Made by a program: the position numbers and the translations under genes. Shown piece by piece: positions 12,272 through 23,554 of a stretch of DNA of 64,000 nt (its first letter is position 1; every line of letters begins with the position of its first letter). This stretch comes from Arthrobacter pullicola (GTDB lineage Bacteria; Actinomycetota; Actinomycetes; Actinomycetales; Micrococcaceae). The stretch covers positions 170,619 through 234,618 of the forward strand of contig NZ_JACSQC010000003.1 of NCBI RefSeq assembly GCF_014836875.1, read 5' to 3'. Under the pieces are notes generated by a model, which did not search any database, was not told the origin of the DNA, and saw only the letters and a program-made list of their open reading frames with translations.

Positions 12272-12835
12272 GTGGCAACGACCAACGACATCAAGAACGG
12301 CACGGTGCTGAAGCTTGAAGGCAACCTCTGGAGCATCATTGAGTTCCAGCACGTAAAGCCGGGCAAGGGTGGTGCGTTCGTCCGTACCAAAATGCGCAAC
12401 GTCCGTTCGGGCAAGGTCGTCGATAAGACGTTCAACGCCGGCATCAAGATCGAAACTGCCACTGTTGACCGCCGCGACTACCAGTACCTGTACAAGGACG
12501 GCGATGACTACGTGTTCATGGACACGTCGGACTACGACCAGCTCACGGTACCGGGCGCAATCGTCGGCGACTACGCCAACTTCATGCTCGAGTCCATGAT
12601 GGTCACCATCGCCATCCACGAGGGTTCCCCGCTCTACATCGAACTGCCGGCGTCGGTGGTTCTGGAAATCACGTACACCGAGCCGGGCCTGCAGGGCGAC
12701 CGCTCCACCGGCGGCACCAAGCCCGCCACCGTGGAAACCGGCTACGAAATCCAGGTGCCGCTGTTCCTGGAGCAGGGCACCAAGGTCAAGGTTGATACCC
12801 GCACCGGCGACTACCTGGGACGCGTTAACGAGTGA
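12272..12835 (+). CDS. efp: Translation elongation factor P
   Basis: EF-P enters the ribosomal E site and relieves stalling at polyproline stretches. The 187-residue protein has three beta-barrel domains; the loop VKPGKGGAF carries the tip lysine (K32) that contacts the P-site tRNA. The C-terminus ends [11 protein letters not shown], typical of the family. The GTG start follows GAAAGAGAAACT. The final 4 nt overlap the nusB GTG, so the two are co-translated. Confidence 0.97.
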   Translation: MATTNDIKNGTVLKLEGNLWSIIEFQHVKPGKGGAFVRTKMRNVRSGKVVDKTFNAGIKIETATVDRRDYQYLYKDGDDYVFMDTSDYDQLTVPGAIVGDYANFMLESMMVTIAIHEGSPLYIELPASVVLEITYTEPGLQGDRSTGGTKPATVETGYEIQVPLFLEQGTKVKVDTRTGDYLGRVNE

Positions 12836-13242
12836 GTGCACGCAGTAAAGCCCGGACCAGGGCACTTGAAGTGCTCTTCGAAGCGGAGCAGCGATCCATG
12901 TCTCCGCTTGAGTCCCTCCGTTCCCGCCGGGAGCAGACGGACCAGGTCATTAACCCGTACACCATGGACCTGGTGGAAGGCGTTATTGCCAAGCAGGCAC
13001 AGATCGATGAGTTCCTGAGCACCTACTCGCAGGGCTGGGCGCTGGACCGGATGCCGGCCGTTGACCGCATCATCCTGCGCATCGGCAGCTGGGAGCTGCT
13101 CTACAACGAGGACGTTCCGGACAAGGTCGCCATCAGCGAAGCCGTCGAACTGGCCAAGACCCTCTCCACCGATGAATCACCCGCATTCATCAACGGGCTG
13201 CTGGGCCGGCTGCACCAGCTTAAGGACTCACTGCTGGCCTAG
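12832..13242 (+). CDS. nusB: Transcription antitermination factor NusB
   Basis: NusB with S10 (NusE) binds boxA RNA and supports antitermination in rRNA operons. The 136-residue all-helical product starts [18 protein letters not shown] and has the conserved core [35 protein letters not shown] and FINGLLGRL (quoted in parts). It overlaps efp by 4 nt. A strong hairpin follows 38 nt after the stop. Confidence 0.95.
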   Translation: MSARSKARTRALEVLFEAEQRSMSPLESLRSRREQTDQVINPYTMDLVEGVIAKQAQIDEFLSTYSQGWALDRMPAVDRIILRIGSWELLYNEDVPDKVAISEAVELAKTLSTDESPAFINGLLGRLHQLKDSLLA

Positions 13243-13279
13243 AGGCCATGCAGTCCTTCCGCCGCAGTACATTTGTCCC

Positions 13280-13308
13280 AATGCCCGGCAGGTTTCCTGC
13301 CGGGCATT
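13280..13308 (+). terminator. Hairpin terminator after nusB
   Basis: A perfect 13-bp inverted repeat (AATGCCCGGCAGG 13280-13292, CCTGCCGGGCATT 13296-13308) with a 3-nt TTT gap. There is no U-tract, which is common in high-G+C actinobacteria. Confidence 0.7.
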
Positions 13309-13361
13309 GTGCTGTCCAGGGGCTGTCCAAGGCCGTCCGGCGCTGGCCGGGGCTGTGTGTG

Positions 13362-13433
13362 CTCAGTACCGGGGGCCTCAGTACCGGGGGACCTCAGTAC
13401 CGGGGGTCTCAGTACCGCCCGGACTCAGGACCG
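13362..13433 (+). repeat. Short tandem repeat at the nusB/prsW convergent junction
   Basis: The unit CTCAGTACCGGGGG plus one or two variable bases recurs at 13362, 13377, 13393 and 13408 (the last ends CGCCCGGA), with a partial fifth copy at 13424. Period is 15-16 bp. The array overlaps the last codons of the prsW-like gene on the minus strand. Confidence 0.85.
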
Positions 13434-14621
13434 TTGCGGCGCGCCCGCCGTCTGCAGGAGGCGGGTCCGGGTCCGGGTCAGCGCGTCCAGGATCCGGTCT
13501 TCGCGGGCGGCATTGGCGCGCGGGTCCCGCCCGCTCACCAGCTGCTGCCGGGTGAGGGCAAGGTTCGTCGCCTCCCGGATGAAGGTCCGCATGGTGGGCC
13601 TGCCCCCAAAACCACCGGCCCAGCGCAGGGCCTGCCGCCGGCCGGACCGGGTGGCGAGCATATCCACCTCCGCAGCGGTGAACCAGCCGGCCGCCGCGTA
13701 TTCATCCAGCCGCTCCCGCGTCAAGCGCTGCTCGGCTCGGCGAAGATAGGCGACCCCGGTGAGGGCCAGGGCGAACAGTGGGACCTGGAGCAGGAAGTAG
13801 AACAGGAAGAAGTCGTCATAGACCAGTGCCATGCCGCCGTTCCAGAACATGTGCCCCAGGACCGCGGCGGCCAGGCCGGCAATAAAGCCGATGAGGATCC
13901 GAACACCGCCCGGCTTCCTGACGGCGAGTCCAAGGGCCGCTCCCAGCGCTGCCGTGAAGAGCACATGGGCGAAGGGGGAGAAGAGCCCGCGCAGCACAAA
14001 CACGAAGCCCAGCTGCAGGCTCACGCCTCCGGTTTCGAAGAGCGCGGCACTGAAGTAGAGGATGTTCTCGGTGAAGGCAAAACCGGCACCGACCGTGCCC
14101 GCATAGACAATCCCGTCCAGCGGGCCGTCGAAGTGGCTGCGCCGCACGAAGACCAGCAGCAGCACTCCCAGGCCTTTGGCTGCCTCCTCAACCAGCGGAG
14201 CCTGGACCACCGTGGCAATGACATCTGCCGGGGTGAGCGGCAGCAGGGTCATCAGGACCTCGTTGACCATGCTCCCCAGCAGCAGGGTGATGGCCACGGA
14301 GACCCCTGCGCCCCAGAGGAAAGCGAACAGCAGGGCAGCCCGCGGTTCCGGTTCCCACCGGTCGATCCAATGAAGCCCCAGCAGGCAGATGCCCAGCGGG
14401 ATCAGTGCCAGAAAACCGCACAGGATGAACGCTTCGCTGCCCAGTGCGGCAAAAAGAAAGAACCCCACCAGCACCACGACCACCGAGGCTGCAGTGATAA
14501 GCAGCACATTGAGCACCGTGCCGCTTCCGGCCCGGGGTGCGGGGGGAACCTGGAGGGGTGCGACGCCGTCTGCCGGCTGCCCGGGCAGCCCCGGAAAGCC
14601 CGGTCCGGACTGCGGGATCAT
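13425..14621 (-). CDS. PrsW-family intramembrane glutamic-type protease
   Basis: PrsW proteins are multi-pass membrane proteases related to CAAX proteases; the founder cleaves an anti-sigma factor. This 398-residue product has a proline/glycine-rich N-terminus (1-35), then about eight hydrophobic helices. The motifs are present: APLVEEAAKGLG (EE at 145-146, K149), GFAFTEN and an AHVLF histidine motif. The C-terminal cytosolic tail is Arg-rich. The start at 14621 is favoured because the extra 22 residues from the ATG at 14687 look non-coding, but that ATG has a fair AAAGG site. The substrate is unknown and no sigma/anti-sigma pair is nearby. It converges on nusB. Confidence 0.85.
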   Translation of the reverse strand: MIPQSGPGFPGLPGQPADGVAPLQVPPAPRAGSGTVLNVLLITAASVVVVLVGFFLFAALGSEAFILCGFLALIPLGICLLGLHWIDRWEPEPRAALLFAFLWGAGVSVAITLLLGSMVNEVLMTLLPLTPADVIATVVQAPLVEEAAKGLGVLLLVFVRRSHFDGPLDGIVYAGTVGAGFAFTENILYFSAALFETGGVSLQLGFVFVLRGLFSPFAHVLFTAALGAALGLAVRKPGGVRILIGFIAGLAAAVLGHMFWNGGMALVYDDFFLFYFLLQVPLFALALTGVAYLRRAEQRLTRERLDEYAAAGWFTAAEVDMLATRSGRRQALRWAGGFGGRPTMRTFIREATNLALTRQQLVSGRDPRANAAREDRILDALTRTRTRLLQTAGAPQRS

Positions 14622-14700
14622 GTGCGGTTGCCTGTCATGGACCCAACAATATCCGGGCCGGTCTGCTGTGATAGCTTTGAAGGGCATTCAACCTTTAAGT

Positions 14701-14717
14701 CCGTCCTGTGAGGCGGG
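14701..14717 (+). promoter_or_regulatory. Candidate PyrR-binding loop in the pyr leader
   Basis: The pattern TCCTGTGAGGCGGG (14704-14717) resembles the PyrR-binding consensus UCCNGNGAGGCU. It can form CCG(U)CC/GGCGG with one bulged U and a UGUGA loop, placed just before the GGAGG ribosome binding site (14721-14725) of pyrR. No terminator lies between this loop and pyrR. PyrR-dependent translational repression of a similar leader is established for Mycobacterium smegmatis; here it is inferred. Confidence 0.5.
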
Positions 14718-14734
14718 GAAGGAGGAAGCAGAAT

Positions 14735-15316
14735 ATGGATCTTAGCGATCCCACGCAGGCCGCAGCGCCTGCCCGCACCGTTCTGGCTTCAGCTGACATT
14801 GACCGCGCCCTGACGCGGATCGCCCACGAAATTCTCGAGGCGAACAAGGGTGGCACCGACCTGGTCCTGATGGGCATTCCGCGCCGCGGATATCCCCTGG
14901 CCCTGCGTCTCGCCGCCAAAATCGCCGCCGCCGATCCCACCGTGGACGCCGGCGCCATCACCGGCCAGCTTGACGTCACGATGTTCCGTGACGATCTGGC
15001 CCACCAGCCCACCCGGTCCCCGTACCCCACCGAACTTCCGGCCTGCGGCATTGACGGCAAAGTCGTGGTCCTCGTGGACGACGTCCTCTATTCCGGCCGC
15101 ACCATCCGTGCCGCCCTTGACGCGCTCGTTGACCTGGGCCGCCCCCGCGCCGTACGGCTGGCCGTGCTGGTGGACCGGGGCCACCGCGAACTGCCCATCC
15201 GCGCCGACCACGTGGGTAAGAACCTGCCCACCGCAGCCGTGGAAAAAGTCCGTGTCCGGCTGGTCGAAACGGACCTTCCCGCGGCAGACGAAGTCGTGAT
15301 CGAAGGCTCTGCATGA
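14735..15316 (+). CDS. pyrR: Bifunctional pyr operon regulator / uracil phosphoribosyltransferase PyrR
   Basis: PyrR binds pyr mRNA in a UMP/UTP-dependent manner and has some uracil phosphoribosyltransferase activity. The 193-residue product has the PRPP-binding motif [20 protein letters not shown] and the early LMGIPRRG loop. ATG 14735 is preceded by AAGGAGG at good spacing, which decides against the earlier in-frame ATG at 14708. It is the first gene of the UMP operon and overlaps pyrB by 4 nt. Confidence 0.95.
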   Translation: MDLSDPTQAAAPARTVLASADIDRALTRIAHEILEANKGGTDLVLMGIPRRGYPLALRLAAKIAAADPTVDAGAITGQLDVTMFRDDLAHQPTRSPYPTELPACGIDGKVVVLVDDVLYSGRTIRAALDALVDLGRPRAVRLAVLVDRGHRELPIRADHVGKNLPTAAVEKVRVRLVETDLPAADEVVIEGSA

Positions 15317-16311
15317 AACACCTGCTCTCCACCCTGGACCTCTCCCACCAGGATGCGATTTCCATCCTGGATACTGCGGAGACCATGGCCGCAGTAGGGG
15401 AGCGGGAAGTGAAAAAGCTCCCTGCCCTGCGCGGCCGCACAGTCGTCAACCTGTTCTTCGAAGACTCCACCCGCACCCGGATTTCCTTCGAGGCCGCAGC
15501 CAAGCGCCTCTCCGCCGACGTCATCAATTTCTCCGCGAAGGGCTCCTCGGTCTCCAAGGGCGAATCGCTCAAGGACACCGCCCAGACTCTCGCCGCCATC
15601 GGTGCCGACGCCGTCGTCATCCGCCACGGCGCTTCCGGCGCCCCGGCCCGGCTGGCGAACTCCGGCTGGATCGATGCCGCAGTCCTCAACGCCGGCGACG
15701 GAACGCACGAGCATCCCACCCAGGCCCTGCTGGACGCGTTCACCATGCGCCGGCACTGGGCCCGGCTGCACGGTACACCGTCCCAGGGCACCGACCTTTC
15801 CGGAATGCGCGTGGCGATCGTCGGGGACATCCTGCACTCCCGCGTGGCGCGCTCCGACCTCTGGCTGCTGAAAACCCTCGGGGCCGAGGTGACGCTCGTG
15901 GCCCCGCCCACGCTGCTTCCCTTCGGCGTGGAGTCCTGGCCCTGCAAGGTCAGCTACTCACTCGATGAGACGCTGGAGTCCAAGCCCGACGCCGTGATGA
16001 TGCTCCGGGTCCAGGCAGAGCGCATGCATTCGGCGTTCTTCCCGACCGTCCGGGAATACTCCCGCCGGTGGGGATTTGACGATGTCCGGCTGGACCGCCT
16101 GGATGCGCTTGGCCTGGACGATACGATCCTGCTGCATCCCGGTCCTATGAACCGCGGGCTGGAGATTTCCTCCCGCGCCGCCGATTCACCGCGTTCGACC
16201 GTCCTGGCCCAGGTCAGCAACGGCGTTTCCGTCCGGATGGCGGCCCTCTACCTTCTGCTCTCCGGTGAGGGCAGCTCCCAGCGAACACCACAGGAAGTTT
16301 CCGCACAGTGA
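15313..16311 (+). CDS. pyrB: Aspartate carbamoyltransferase catalytic subunit
   Basis: PyrB joins carbamoyl phosphate and aspartate. The 332-residue protein has the carbamoyl-phosphate motif STRTR at 52-56, [12 protein letters not shown] (80s loop) and HPTQALLD with His134. There is no pyrI next to it, as usual in actinobacteria. ATGA overlap with pyrR upstream and GTGA overlap with pyrC downstream indicate coupled translation. Confidence 0.97.
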   Translation: MKHLLSTLDLSHQDAISILDTAETMAAVGEREVKKLPALRGRTVVNLFFEDSTRTRISFEAAAKRLSADVINFSAKGSSVSKGESLKDTAQTLAAIGADAVVIRHGASGAPARLANSGWIDAAVLNAGDGTHEHPTQALLDAFTMRRHWARLHGTPSQGTDLSGMRVAIVGDILHSRVARSDLWLLKTLGAEVTLVAPPTLLPFGVESWPCKVSYSLDETLESKPDAVMMLRVQAERMHSAFFPTVREYSRRWGFDDVRLDRLDALGLDDTILLHPGPMNRGLEISSRAADSPRSTVLAQVSNGVSVRMAALYLLLSGEGSSQRTPQEVSAQ

Positions 16312-17708
16312 ACACCGCAACACACACTGCAACTACAGCAGCGCCCGCGCCCGCCGCGCAGCCGACCCTGTCCCCGAACGGCGCCTACCTGATCCGCGGT
16401 GCCTCGCTGCTGGGGAAAGAGCGTGCCGACCTCCTCATTCAGGACGGACTGATCGCCGCCGTCGGCCAGGACCTCACTGGCCCTGAAGGCGCACTGGTCA
16501 TCGACGCCGACGGCCTGATTGCCCTTCCCGGCATGGTGGACCTGCACACCCACCTCCGTGAGCCGGGCCGGGAAGACGCGGAAACGGTGGAGACGGGCAC
16601 CCGTGCCGCTGCGCTTGGCGGGTTCACCTCGGTGCACGCGATGGCGAACTCCAATCCCGTCGCTGACACCGCCGGCGTCGTGGAGCAGGTCTACAGCCTG
16701 GGCCTGAAGTCCGGCTGGGTGGACGTCCGCCCGGTCGGTGCCGTCACCGTGGGGCTCAAGGGGGAACGGATGGCCGAGCTCGGTGCCATGGCCGACTCCC
16801 GTGCCCGGGTCCGCGTCTTCTCCGACGACGGCATGTGCGTCCACGACCCGATCCTGATGCGCCGTGCCCTGGAATATGTCAAGGCGTTCGACGGCGTGAT
16901 CGCGCAGCACGCGCAGGAGCCGCGGATGACCGACGGCGCGCAGATGCACGAGGGTGATGTCAGCGCCGTCCTCGGTCTGCCCGGCTGGCCCGCCGTCGCC
17001 GAGGAATCCATCATTGCCCGTGACGTCCTGCTGGCCCAGCACACGGGTTCCCGGCTGCACATCTGCCATGTCTCGACCGCCGGTTCCGTGGAAATCATCC
17101 GCTGGGCGAAGGAACGCGGCATCAACGTCACCGCAGAGGTCACCCCGCACCACCTGCTCCTGACCGACGAATCCGTGCGCAGCTACGACCCCGTTTACAA
17201 GGTCAACCCGCCGCTGCGCACCGAATCCGATGTCGAGGCACTGCGCCGCGGCCTGGCCGACGGCACCATCGACATCGTCGGTACTGATCACGCGCCGCAC
17301 CCCAGCGAGCATAAGGAATGCGAGTGGGCGCAGGCTGCCATGGGCATGACCGGCCTGGAAACGGCGCTCTCAGTGGTCCAGGCAACCATGATCGACACCG
17401 GTCTGATGACCTGGGCGGACTTCGCGCGGGTAACCTCCGCCGCCCCTGCCGAGATTGGCCGCGTTGCCACCCAGGGCCGGCCGCTGGAACCGGGCGAACC
17501 GGCCAACGTCATATTGGTTGACCCGGCTGCGCGCCGCACGGTCGACCCCCATAAGATGGCAACCATGGGCAGGAACAGTCCTTTTGCAGGGCTGGAACTG
17601 CCCGGCGTGGTGCGGACCAATTTCTTTGCCGGCCATCCGACCGTCCTTGACGGAGTACTGAACACGCCGCGCCCCGCGGCTGCGGAGGAGACACCATGGA
17701 TTGGCTGA
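16308..17708 (+). CDS. pyrC: Dihydroorotase
   Basis: PyrC cyclises carbamoyl-aspartate to dihydroorotate. The 466-residue type I enzyme has zinc ligands in HTH at 80-82 ([11 protein letters not shown]), the substrate motif [13 protein letters not shown], and the catalytic Asp327 in GTDHAPH. The first 25 residues are Ala/Pro/Thr-rich and probably dispensable; a start nearer [11 protein letters not shown] cannot be excluded. The gene overlaps pyrB by 4 nt and the next gene by 13 nt. Confidence 0.95.
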   Translation: MNTATHTATTAAPAPAAQPTLSPNGAYLIRGASLLGKERADLLIQDGLIAAVGQDLTGPEGALVIDADGLIALPGMVDLHTHLREPGREDAETVETGTRAAALGGFTSVHAMANSNPVADTAGVVEQVYSLGLKSGWVDVRPVGAVTVGLKGERMAELGAMADSRARVRVFSDDGMCVHDPILMRRALEYVKAFDGVIAQHAQEPRMTDGAQMHEGDVSAVLGLPGWPAVAEESIIARDVLLAQHTGSRLHICHVSTAGSVEIIRWAKERGINVTAEVTPHHLLLTDESVRSYDPVYKVNPPLRTESDVEALRRGLADGTIDIVGTDHAPHPSEHKECEWAQAAMGMTGLETALSVVQATMIDTGLMTWADFARVTSAAPAEIGRVATQGRPLEPGEPANVILVDPAARRTVDPHKMATMGRNSPFAGLELPGVVRTNFFAGHPTVLDGVLNTPRPAAAEETPWIG

Positions 17709-18214
17709 TCTTCCTGTTCTGCGCCCTGGCCGGCGCAGTGCTCCTGCTCGGGCTGTTCGCCCTGGGCTGGCGGGGACGCCGCCGCCGCCAATCAGACATT
17801 CCCCGGCCGCGCCCGCTCCCGGACGACCTGGAAATGCCCCGTTTCCAGGCTGAAGGGCAGTACGTCGCCACCACCACGGCAGGCGACTGGCTGGACCGGG
17901 TTGCCGTCTACGGCCTGGGGGTGAAGTCAACTGCCACCGCGGCTGTCTTCCCGGAGGGCCTCTTTTTCGCCCGCAGCGGCGCCCCCGACGTCTGGATTGA
18001 CCGCGCTGACCTGCGCAGCGTCCGCCTGGAACGCGGCATGGCCGGCAAATTCGTTGAAAAGGACGGGCTGGTCATGGTGACCTGGCAGCTCGGACCCAAA
18101 ACCGTCGACACCGGGTTCCGCACCCGGTCCGCGGACCACAAGACCCCCCTGGTTTCGGCCATCAAGGCACTGCTGCCGGAATCATCTGCAACATCTAGCG
18201 AGGAACAACTGTGA
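17696..18214 (+). CDS. PH-like-domain membrane protein embedded in the pyr operon
   Basis: The 172-residue protein has an N-terminal transmembrane helix (about 3-25) followed by RGRRRRQ, so the rest is probably cytosolic. The soluble part (about 50-160) is rich in beta-strand-like segments, with [21 protein letters not shown] and [19 protein letters not shown], and resembles the bacterial PH-like proteins found between pyrC and carA in actinobacteria. No enzymatic motif is visible and its role is unknown. The ATG lies inside pyrC (13-nt overlap) and the stop overlaps carA by 4 nt, so it is translated with the pathway genes. Confidence 0.8.
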   Translation: MDWLIFLFCALAGAVLLLGLFALGWRGRRRRQSDIPRPRPLPDDLEMPRFQAEGQYVATTTAGDWLDRVAVYGLGVKSTATAAVFPEGLFFARSGAPDVWIDRADLRSVRLERGMAGKFVEKDGLVMVTWQLGPKTVDTGFRTRSADHKTPLVSAIKALLPESSATSSEEQL

Positions 18215-19389
18215 CAGTGAACCAAACTCCCGCCCCGACCACAGCTGTCCTCATGCTCGAGGACGGCCGCAGCTTCCGCGGCCGCAGCTACGGAGCAACC
18301 GGGTCGGCCCTGGGTGAGGCCGTCTTCGCCACCGGCATGACCGGCTACCAGGAGACCATCACCGATCCCTCCTACGCGCGCCAGCTGGTTGTCCAGACGG
18401 CTCCGCACATCGGTAACACCGGCGTGAACAACGACGACGCCGAGTCCCGCCGCATCTGGGTCGCCGGCTACATCGTCCGCGACGCCGCCCGCCGGCCCTC
18501 CAACTGGCGCTCCGAACGGACGCTGGACGAAGAGCTCGAAGCCCAGGGCGTCGTCGGTATTTCCGGCGTTGATACCCGTGCCGTCACCCGGCACCTGCGC
18601 GAACGCGGCGCCATGAAAGCCGGCATCTTCTCCGGCGAAGCAGCACAGCGCACCGACGCCGAACTGCTGGCCGATGTACGTGCACAGGAATCCATGGCCG
18701 GCGCCCGGCTGGCTGAAGAAGTCAGCATCGACGCCGCCTACACCGTGGAGCCGTCCGCCCACGGCTGGGACGGGGAACCGCTGTTCACCGTCGCCGCCCT
18801 TGACCTCGGGATCAAGTCGATGACCCCGGTCCGCTTCGCCGAACGCGGCGTGCGTGTCCACGTCCTGCCGGCCTCCGCCACCCTGGCTGACGTCCAGGCA
18901 GTGAACCCGGACGGCGTGTTTATGTCCAACGGACCCGGCGACCCCGCCACCGCCGATGACCAGGTCAAGCTGCTGCGCGATGTCCTGGACAGCGGAGTGC
19001 CGTTCTTCGGCATCTGCTTCGGCAACCAGATCCTCGGCCGCGCGCTGGGCTTCGGCACCTACAAGCTGCCCTACGGCCACCGCGGCATCAACCAGCCGGT
19101 CCTGGACCGGCGCACCGGCAAGGTGGAAATCACCAGCCAAAACCACGGCTTCGCCGTCGACGCACCTCTGGACGGCCCGGTAACCGCTCCCGAAGCGCGC
19201 TTCGGGCAGGTCGAGGTCAGCCACATCAGCCTCAACGACAACGTGGTGGAAGGCCTGGCGTGCCTGGACATCCCCGCGTTCTCCGTCCAGTACCACCCCG
19301 AAGCTGCTTCCGGACCCCATGACTCCGCCTACCTCTTCGACCGCTTCGTCGACCTGATGGCCGCCAGCAAGAACAAGGAATCCAACTAA
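18211..19389 (+). CDS. carA: Carbamoyl phosphate synthase small (glutaminase) subunit
   Basis: CarA hydrolyses glutamine and passes ammonia to CarB. The 392-residue product has an N-terminal CPSase domain ([28 protein letters not shown]) and a class I glutamine amidotransferase domain with FFGICFGNQ (catalytic Cys269) and a C-terminal [12 protein letters not shown] supplying His and Glu. It overlaps the PH-like gene by 4 nt and carB by 1 nt (TAATG). Confidence 0.97.
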   Translation: MTVNQTPAPTTAVLMLEDGRSFRGRSYGATGSALGEAVFATGMTGYQETITDPSYARQLVVQTAPHIGNTGVNNDDAESRRIWVAGYIVRDAARRPSNWRSERTLDEELEAQGVVGISGVDTRAVTRHLRERGAMKAGIFSGEAAQRTDAELLADVRAQESMAGARLAEEVSIDAAYTVEPSAHGWDGEPLFTVAALDLGIKSMTPVRFAERGVRVHVLPASATLADVQAVNPDGVFMSNGPGDPATADDQVKLLRDVLDSGVPFFGICFGNQILGRALGFGTYKLPYGHRGINQPVLDRRTGKVEITSQNHGFAVDAPLDGPVTAPEARFGQVEVSHISLNDNVVEGLACLDIPAFSVQYHPEAASGPHDSAYLFDRFVDLMAASKNKESN

Positions 19390-22300
19390 TGCCCCGCAGA
19401 ACCGATCTCAAGTCCGTCCTGGTGATCGGCTCCGGCCCGATCGTTATTGGCCAGGCCGCCGAATTCGACTACTCAGGCACGCAGGCTCTCCGCGTCCTGA
19501 AGGAGGAAGGCCTGCGGGTCATCCTGGTCAACTCCAACCCGGCCACCATCATGACCGATCCGGAGTTCGCTGACGCCACCTATGTTGAGCCGATTACCCC
19601 GGAGGTGGTCGAGAAGATCATCGCCAAGGAGCGCCCCGACGCCGTCCTGCCGACCCTGGGCGGCCAGACCGCGCTGAACACCGCGATTGCCCTGGACAAG
19701 AACGGTGTGCTGGAGAAGTACAACGTCGAACTCATCGGCGCCAACATCGAAGCCATTGAGCTCGGTGAGGACCGGGAGAAGTTCAAGGGCGTCGTCGAGC
19801 GCTGCGGTGCCGAATCCGCGGAATCCATCATCGTGCACAGCATGGACGAGGCCTTCGCCGCCGCGGAAAAGCTTGGCTATCCGATGGTCGTCCGTCCGTC
19901 CTTCACCATGGGCGGGCTCGGCTCAGGCCTCGCCTACAACGCCGAGGACCTCCGCCGGATTGCCGGCGCCGGCATCCAGTACAGCCCGACCTCCGAGGTA
20001 TTGCTCGAAGAGAGCATCCTCGGCTGGAAGGAATATGAGCTGGAGATGATGCGGGACAAGAACGACAACGTGGTTGTCGTCTGTTCCATCGAGAACTTCG
20101 ACCCGGTAGGCGTGCACACCGGCGACTCCATCACCGTCGCCCCGGCCATGACGCTGACCGACCGCGAATACCAGAAGCTGCGGGACATCGCGATCGCCGT
20201 GATCCGCGAAGTCGGCGTTGACACCGGCGGCTGCAACATCCAGTTCGCCATCGAACCGGACACCGGCCGCGTCGTCGTGATTGAAATGAACCCGCGTGTT
20301 TCGCGTTCCTCGGCACTGGCCTCCAAGGCCACCGGTTTTGCGATCGCCAAGATCGCCACGAAGCTCTCGCTGGGCTACACCCTGGACGAGATCCCGAACG
20401 ACATCACCAAGAAGACCCCGGCGTCCTTCGAACCGACCCTGGACTACGTCGTCGTGAAGGTGCCGCGCTTCGCCTTCGAGAAGTTCCCGGCCGCCGATCC
20501 CACGCTGACCACCACCATGAAGTCGGTCGGCGAGGCGATGGCGATCGGCCGTAACTTCACCGAAGCCCTGCAGAAGGCACTGCGCTCCCTGGAACAGAAG
20601 GGTGCCCAGCTCACGTTCGACCCGGTGGACCCCGCTGATGTTCCTGCCCTGATCGAGGCAGCCAAGCGCCCCACCACGGACCGGCTGGCCCAGGTCCAGC
20701 AGGCACTGCTGGGCGGCGCCACCAACGAGCAGCTCTACGAGGCCACGGGCATCGATCCGTGGTACCTGGACCAGCTGGAACTGATCAACGAGGTCGCCGC
20801 CGAAATCCGCAGCGCCCCGCAGGTCACCGAGGACGTCCTGCGGCTGGCGAAGCGCCACGGTTTTTCCGACGAGCAGATCGGCAAGCTCACCAACCAGTCC
20901 GAATCCGTGATCCGCGGCGTCCGGCACGTGCTGGGCATCCGTCCGGTCTACAAGACGGTTGATACCTGCGCCGCCGAATTCGCCGCGTACACCCCGTACC
21001 ACTACTCGTCCTATGACGAGGAGGACGAGGTTGCGCAGCACGCCAAGCCGTCCGTGATCATCCTCGGCTCCGGTCCGAACCGGATTGGGCAGGGCATCGA
21101 GTTCGACTACTCCTGCGTCCACGCGACCATGGCCCTGCGTGAAGCCGGCCACGAGACCGTGATGATCAACTGCAACCCGGAAACCGTGTCCACGGACTAC
21201 GACATCTCCGACCGGCTCTACTTCGAACCGCTGACGCTTGAAGACGTGCTGGAAGTCATCCACGCGGAGCAGCGCACCGGCGGCGTGCTGGGCGTCTTCG
21301 TCCAGCTCGGCGGCCAGACTCCGCTGAAGCTGTCCCAGGCCCTGGCCGACGCCGGCATCCCGATCCTGGGCACGTCCCCGGAAGCGATTGACCTGGCCGA
21401 ACACCGCGGCGCCTTCCAGCACGTGCTGGATGAAGGCGGCCTGATCGCCCCGAAGAACGGCACAGCGGTGTCCTTCGACGAGGCGAAGAAGATCGCCGAC
21501 GAGATCGGCTACCCGGTCCTGGTCCGCCCGTCCTACGTGCTCGGCGGCCGCGGCATGGAAATCGTCTATGACGAAGCCAACCTCTCGCGTTACATCGCCA
21601 ACGCCACGGAAATCACCCCGGACCATCCCGTCCTGGTGGACCGGTTCCTGGAAGACGCGATCGAGATCGACGTCGACGCCCTCTTCGACGGCACCGACCT
21701 GTACGTCGGCGGGATCATGGAACACATCGAGGAAGCCGGCATCCACTCCGGTGACTCCTCCTGTGTGCTGCCTCCGATCACCCTGGGTGCCGACGTGACC
21801 GACCGCGTGGTTGAAGCCACCCGGGCCATCGCCTCCGGCGTCGGCGTGCGCGGCCTGATCAACATCCAGTTCGCCCTGGCCTCGGATGTGCTCTACGTGA
21901 TCGAAGCGAACCCGCGGGCTTCCCGCACGGTCCCGTTCGTCTCCAAGGCGACCGGCGTTCAGCTGGCCAAGGCAGCCGCCCTGATCGGCATGGGAACCAC
22001 CATCGCCGAGCTGCGTGCGGCCGGGAAGCTGAAGGCCACCGGCGACGGTTCGGTCCTGCCCCTGGACGCCCCCGTGGCAGTCAAGGAAGCCGTGCTGCCG
22101 TTCAGCCGGTTCCGCACGCCCGAAGGCACCGTCGTTGACTCCCTGCTCGGCCCGGAAATGCGTTCCACCGGTGAAGTCATGGGCATCGACAAGTACTTCG
22201 ACACCGCGTTCGCCAAGTCCCAGGCTGCAGCCAACTCCGCGCTGCCCACCTCGGGGAAGATCTTCGTGTCAGTCGCCAACCGGGACAAGCGCTCCATCAT

Positions 22301-22685
22301 CATGCCGGTGAAGCTCATGGTGGACCTCGGCTTCGAGATCCTCTCCACCGGCGGCACCGCTGAGGTGCTGCGCCGCAACGGCATCCAGGCCACCACCGTC
22401 CGCAAGGTCGGCGAAGGCAGCGGGCCGGACGGCGAAGGCACCGTGGTGGACCTGATCACCGCCGGTGACATCAACATGGTGATCAACACTCCCTCCGGCG
22501 GCCAGGCCCGCGGCGACGGTTATGAAATCCGGGCAGCGGCCACCTCGATCGGCTGCCCGGTTATGACCACCGTGTCCGAGTTCGGTGCGGCGGTGCAGGC
22601 TATCGAAGCCATGCGCTCCTACGAATGGGATGTCTGCTCGCTGCAGGAATACGCTGCCAAGCTGCAGGCTTCCACCGGTGCCTGA
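19389..22685 (+). CDS. carB: Carbamoyl phosphate synthase large subunit
   Basis: CarB makes carbamoyl phosphate for both pyrimidine and arginine synthesis. The 1098-residue protein has two homologous ATP-grasp halves: the first begins [21 protein letters not shown], the second [20 protein letters not shown] at about residue 555. A connecting helical domain lies between them and a C-terminal MGS-like allosteric domain starts near [12 protein letters not shown] (about 957). Length is normal. The pyrF start lies inside its last 8 nt. Confidence 0.98.
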   Translation: MPRRTDLKSVLVIGSGPIVIGQAAEFDYSGTQALRVLKEEGLRVILVNSNPATIMTDPEFADATYVEPITPEVVEKIIAKERPDAVLPTLGGQTALNTAIALDKNGVLEKYNVELIGANIEAIELGEDREKFKGVVERCGAESAESIIVHSMDEAFAAAEKLGYPMVVRPSFTMGGLGSGLAYNAEDLRRIAGAGIQYSPTSEVLLEESILGWKEYELEMMRDKNDNVVVVCSIENFDPVGVHTGDSITVAPAMTLTDREYQKLRDIAIAVIREVGVDTGGCNIQFAIEPDTGRVVVIEMNPRVSRSSALASKATGFAIAKIATKLSLGYTLDEIPNDITKKTPASFEPTLDYVVVKVPRFAFEKFPAADPTLTTTMKSVGEAMAIGRNFTEALQKALRSLEQKGAQLTFDPVDPADVPALIEAAKRPTTDRLAQVQQALLGGATNEQLYEATGIDPWYLDQLELINEVAAEIRSAPQVTEDVLRLAKRHGFSDEQIGKLTNQSESVIRGVRHVLGIRPVYKTVDTCAAEFAAYTPYHYSSYDEEDEVAQHAKPSVIILGSGPNRIGQGIEFDYSCVHATMALREAGHETVMINCNPETVSTDYDISDRLYFEPLTLEDVLEVIHAEQRTGGVLGVFVQLGGQTPLKLSQALADAGIPILGTSPEAIDLAEHRGAFQHVLDEGGLIAPKNGTAVSFDEAKKIADEIGYPVLVRPSYVLGGRGMEIVYDEANLSRYIANATEITPDHPVLVDRFLEDAIEIDVDALFDGTDLYVGGIMEHIEEAGIHSGDSSCVLPPITLGADVTDRVVEATRAIASGVGVRGLINIQFALASDVLYVIEANPRASRTVPFVSKATGVQLAKAAALIGMGTTIAELRAAGKLKATGDGSVLPLDAPVAVKEAVLPFSRFRTPEGTVVDSLLGPEMRSTGEVMGIDKYFDTAFAKSQAAANSALPTSGKIFVSVANRDKRSIIMPVKLMVDLGFEILSTGGTAEVLRRNGIQATTVRKVGEGSGPDGEGTVVDLITAGDINMVINTPSGGQARGDGYEIRAAATSIGCPVMTTVSEFGAAVQAIEAMRSYEWDVCSLQEYAAKLQASTGA

Positions 22686-23553
22686 GCAGCAGGCCCGCGG
22701 CAATCATGATGCCGTCCCCGGGCGCGCACTCTTCGGTGCGCGCCTGCGGGCGGCGATGGATGCCCGCGGCCCGCTGTGCGTCGGAATTGATCCGCACCCG
22801 GCCCTTCTTGCCGCCTGGGGATTGAACGACGACGCCGCCGGGCTGGAGCGCTTTTCCCTCACGGTCCTGGAGGCGGTGGGGGAGCAGGCTGCTGCCCTGA
22901 AGCCGCAGGTGGCGCTGTACGAGCGCCATGGTTCGGCCGGTATGGCCGTGCTGGAGAAGCTGCTTGCCGCCTGCACCGGGGCCGGTGTGCTGTCCATCGC
23001 CGACGCCAAGCGGGGGGACATCGGTTCCACGATGGCCGCCTACGCGGACGCCTGGCTCCGGAACGGCTCGCCACTGGCGGCCGACTCGGTGACGCTGAGC
23101 CCGTACCTGGGCTTCGAGTCGCTGCGTCCGGCGCTGGATCTGGCGGCGGAGACCGGCCGCGGAGTTTTTGTCCTGGGCCTGACTTCCAACCCGGAGGGTG
23201 CCTCCGTGCAGCATGTGGGTGCTGACCGGTCGGTCGCGGCCCGCATTGTCGACTCGGCCGCGGCGGAGAACTCCGCCGCGGGCACGCTGGGCTCCACCGG
23301 CCTGGTGATAGGGGCAACCGTGGGAACGGCGCTGGCGGATCTGGGCATCAACCTGGCCGCCGCGAACGCGCCGATCCTGGCGCCCGGGCTGGGAGCCCAG
23401 GGCGCCACCGGCGAGGACCTGCGGAGGACCTTCGGTGCCGCCTATGCCAATGTGCTGGCGACATCGAGCCGGGACATCCTCAAAGCGGGCCCGGACCGGG
23501 CGTCGCTGCAGGCCGCGGCTGCACGGACGCTGGAAGGACTGCCCCGCGCATAG
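22678..23553 (+). CDS. pyrF: Orotidine 5'-phosphate decarboxylase
   Basis: PyrF makes UMP, the last step of the operon. The 291-residue product is of the longer actinobacterial type, with GIDPHP near residue 40 and the catalytic [10 protein letters not shown] (Lys111). The GTG start overlaps carB by 8 nt; longer in-frame starts lie inside carB and are not supported. pyrD and pyrE are absent here, as expected in this group. A GC-rich hairpin follows directly. Confidence 0.95.
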   Translation: MPEQQARGNHDAVPGRALFGARLRAAMDARGPLCVGIDPHPALLAAWGLNDDAAGLERFSLTVLEAVGEQAAALKPQVALYERHGSAGMAVLEKLLAACTGAGVLSIADAKRGDIGSTMAAYADAWLRNGSPLAADSVTLSPYLGFESLRPALDLAAETGRGVFVLGLTSNPEGASVQHVGADRSVAARIVDSAAAENSAAGTLGSTGLVIGATVGTALADLGINLAAANAPILAPGLGAQGATGEDLRRTFGAAYANVLATSSRDILKAGPDRASLQAAAARTLEGLPRA

Positions 23554-23554
23554 C

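Noticed and set aside
13248-14711. A 487-codon plus-strand ORF opposite the PrsW-like gene
   Set aside because: It is the complement of a clear membrane protein with conserved motifs; its translation is hydrophilic, low in family resemblance and runs through the tandem repeat.
19923-21746. A 607-codon minus-strand ORF inside carB
   Set aside because: It is an antisense shadow of GC-rich codons in carB; the translation has no recognisable domain.
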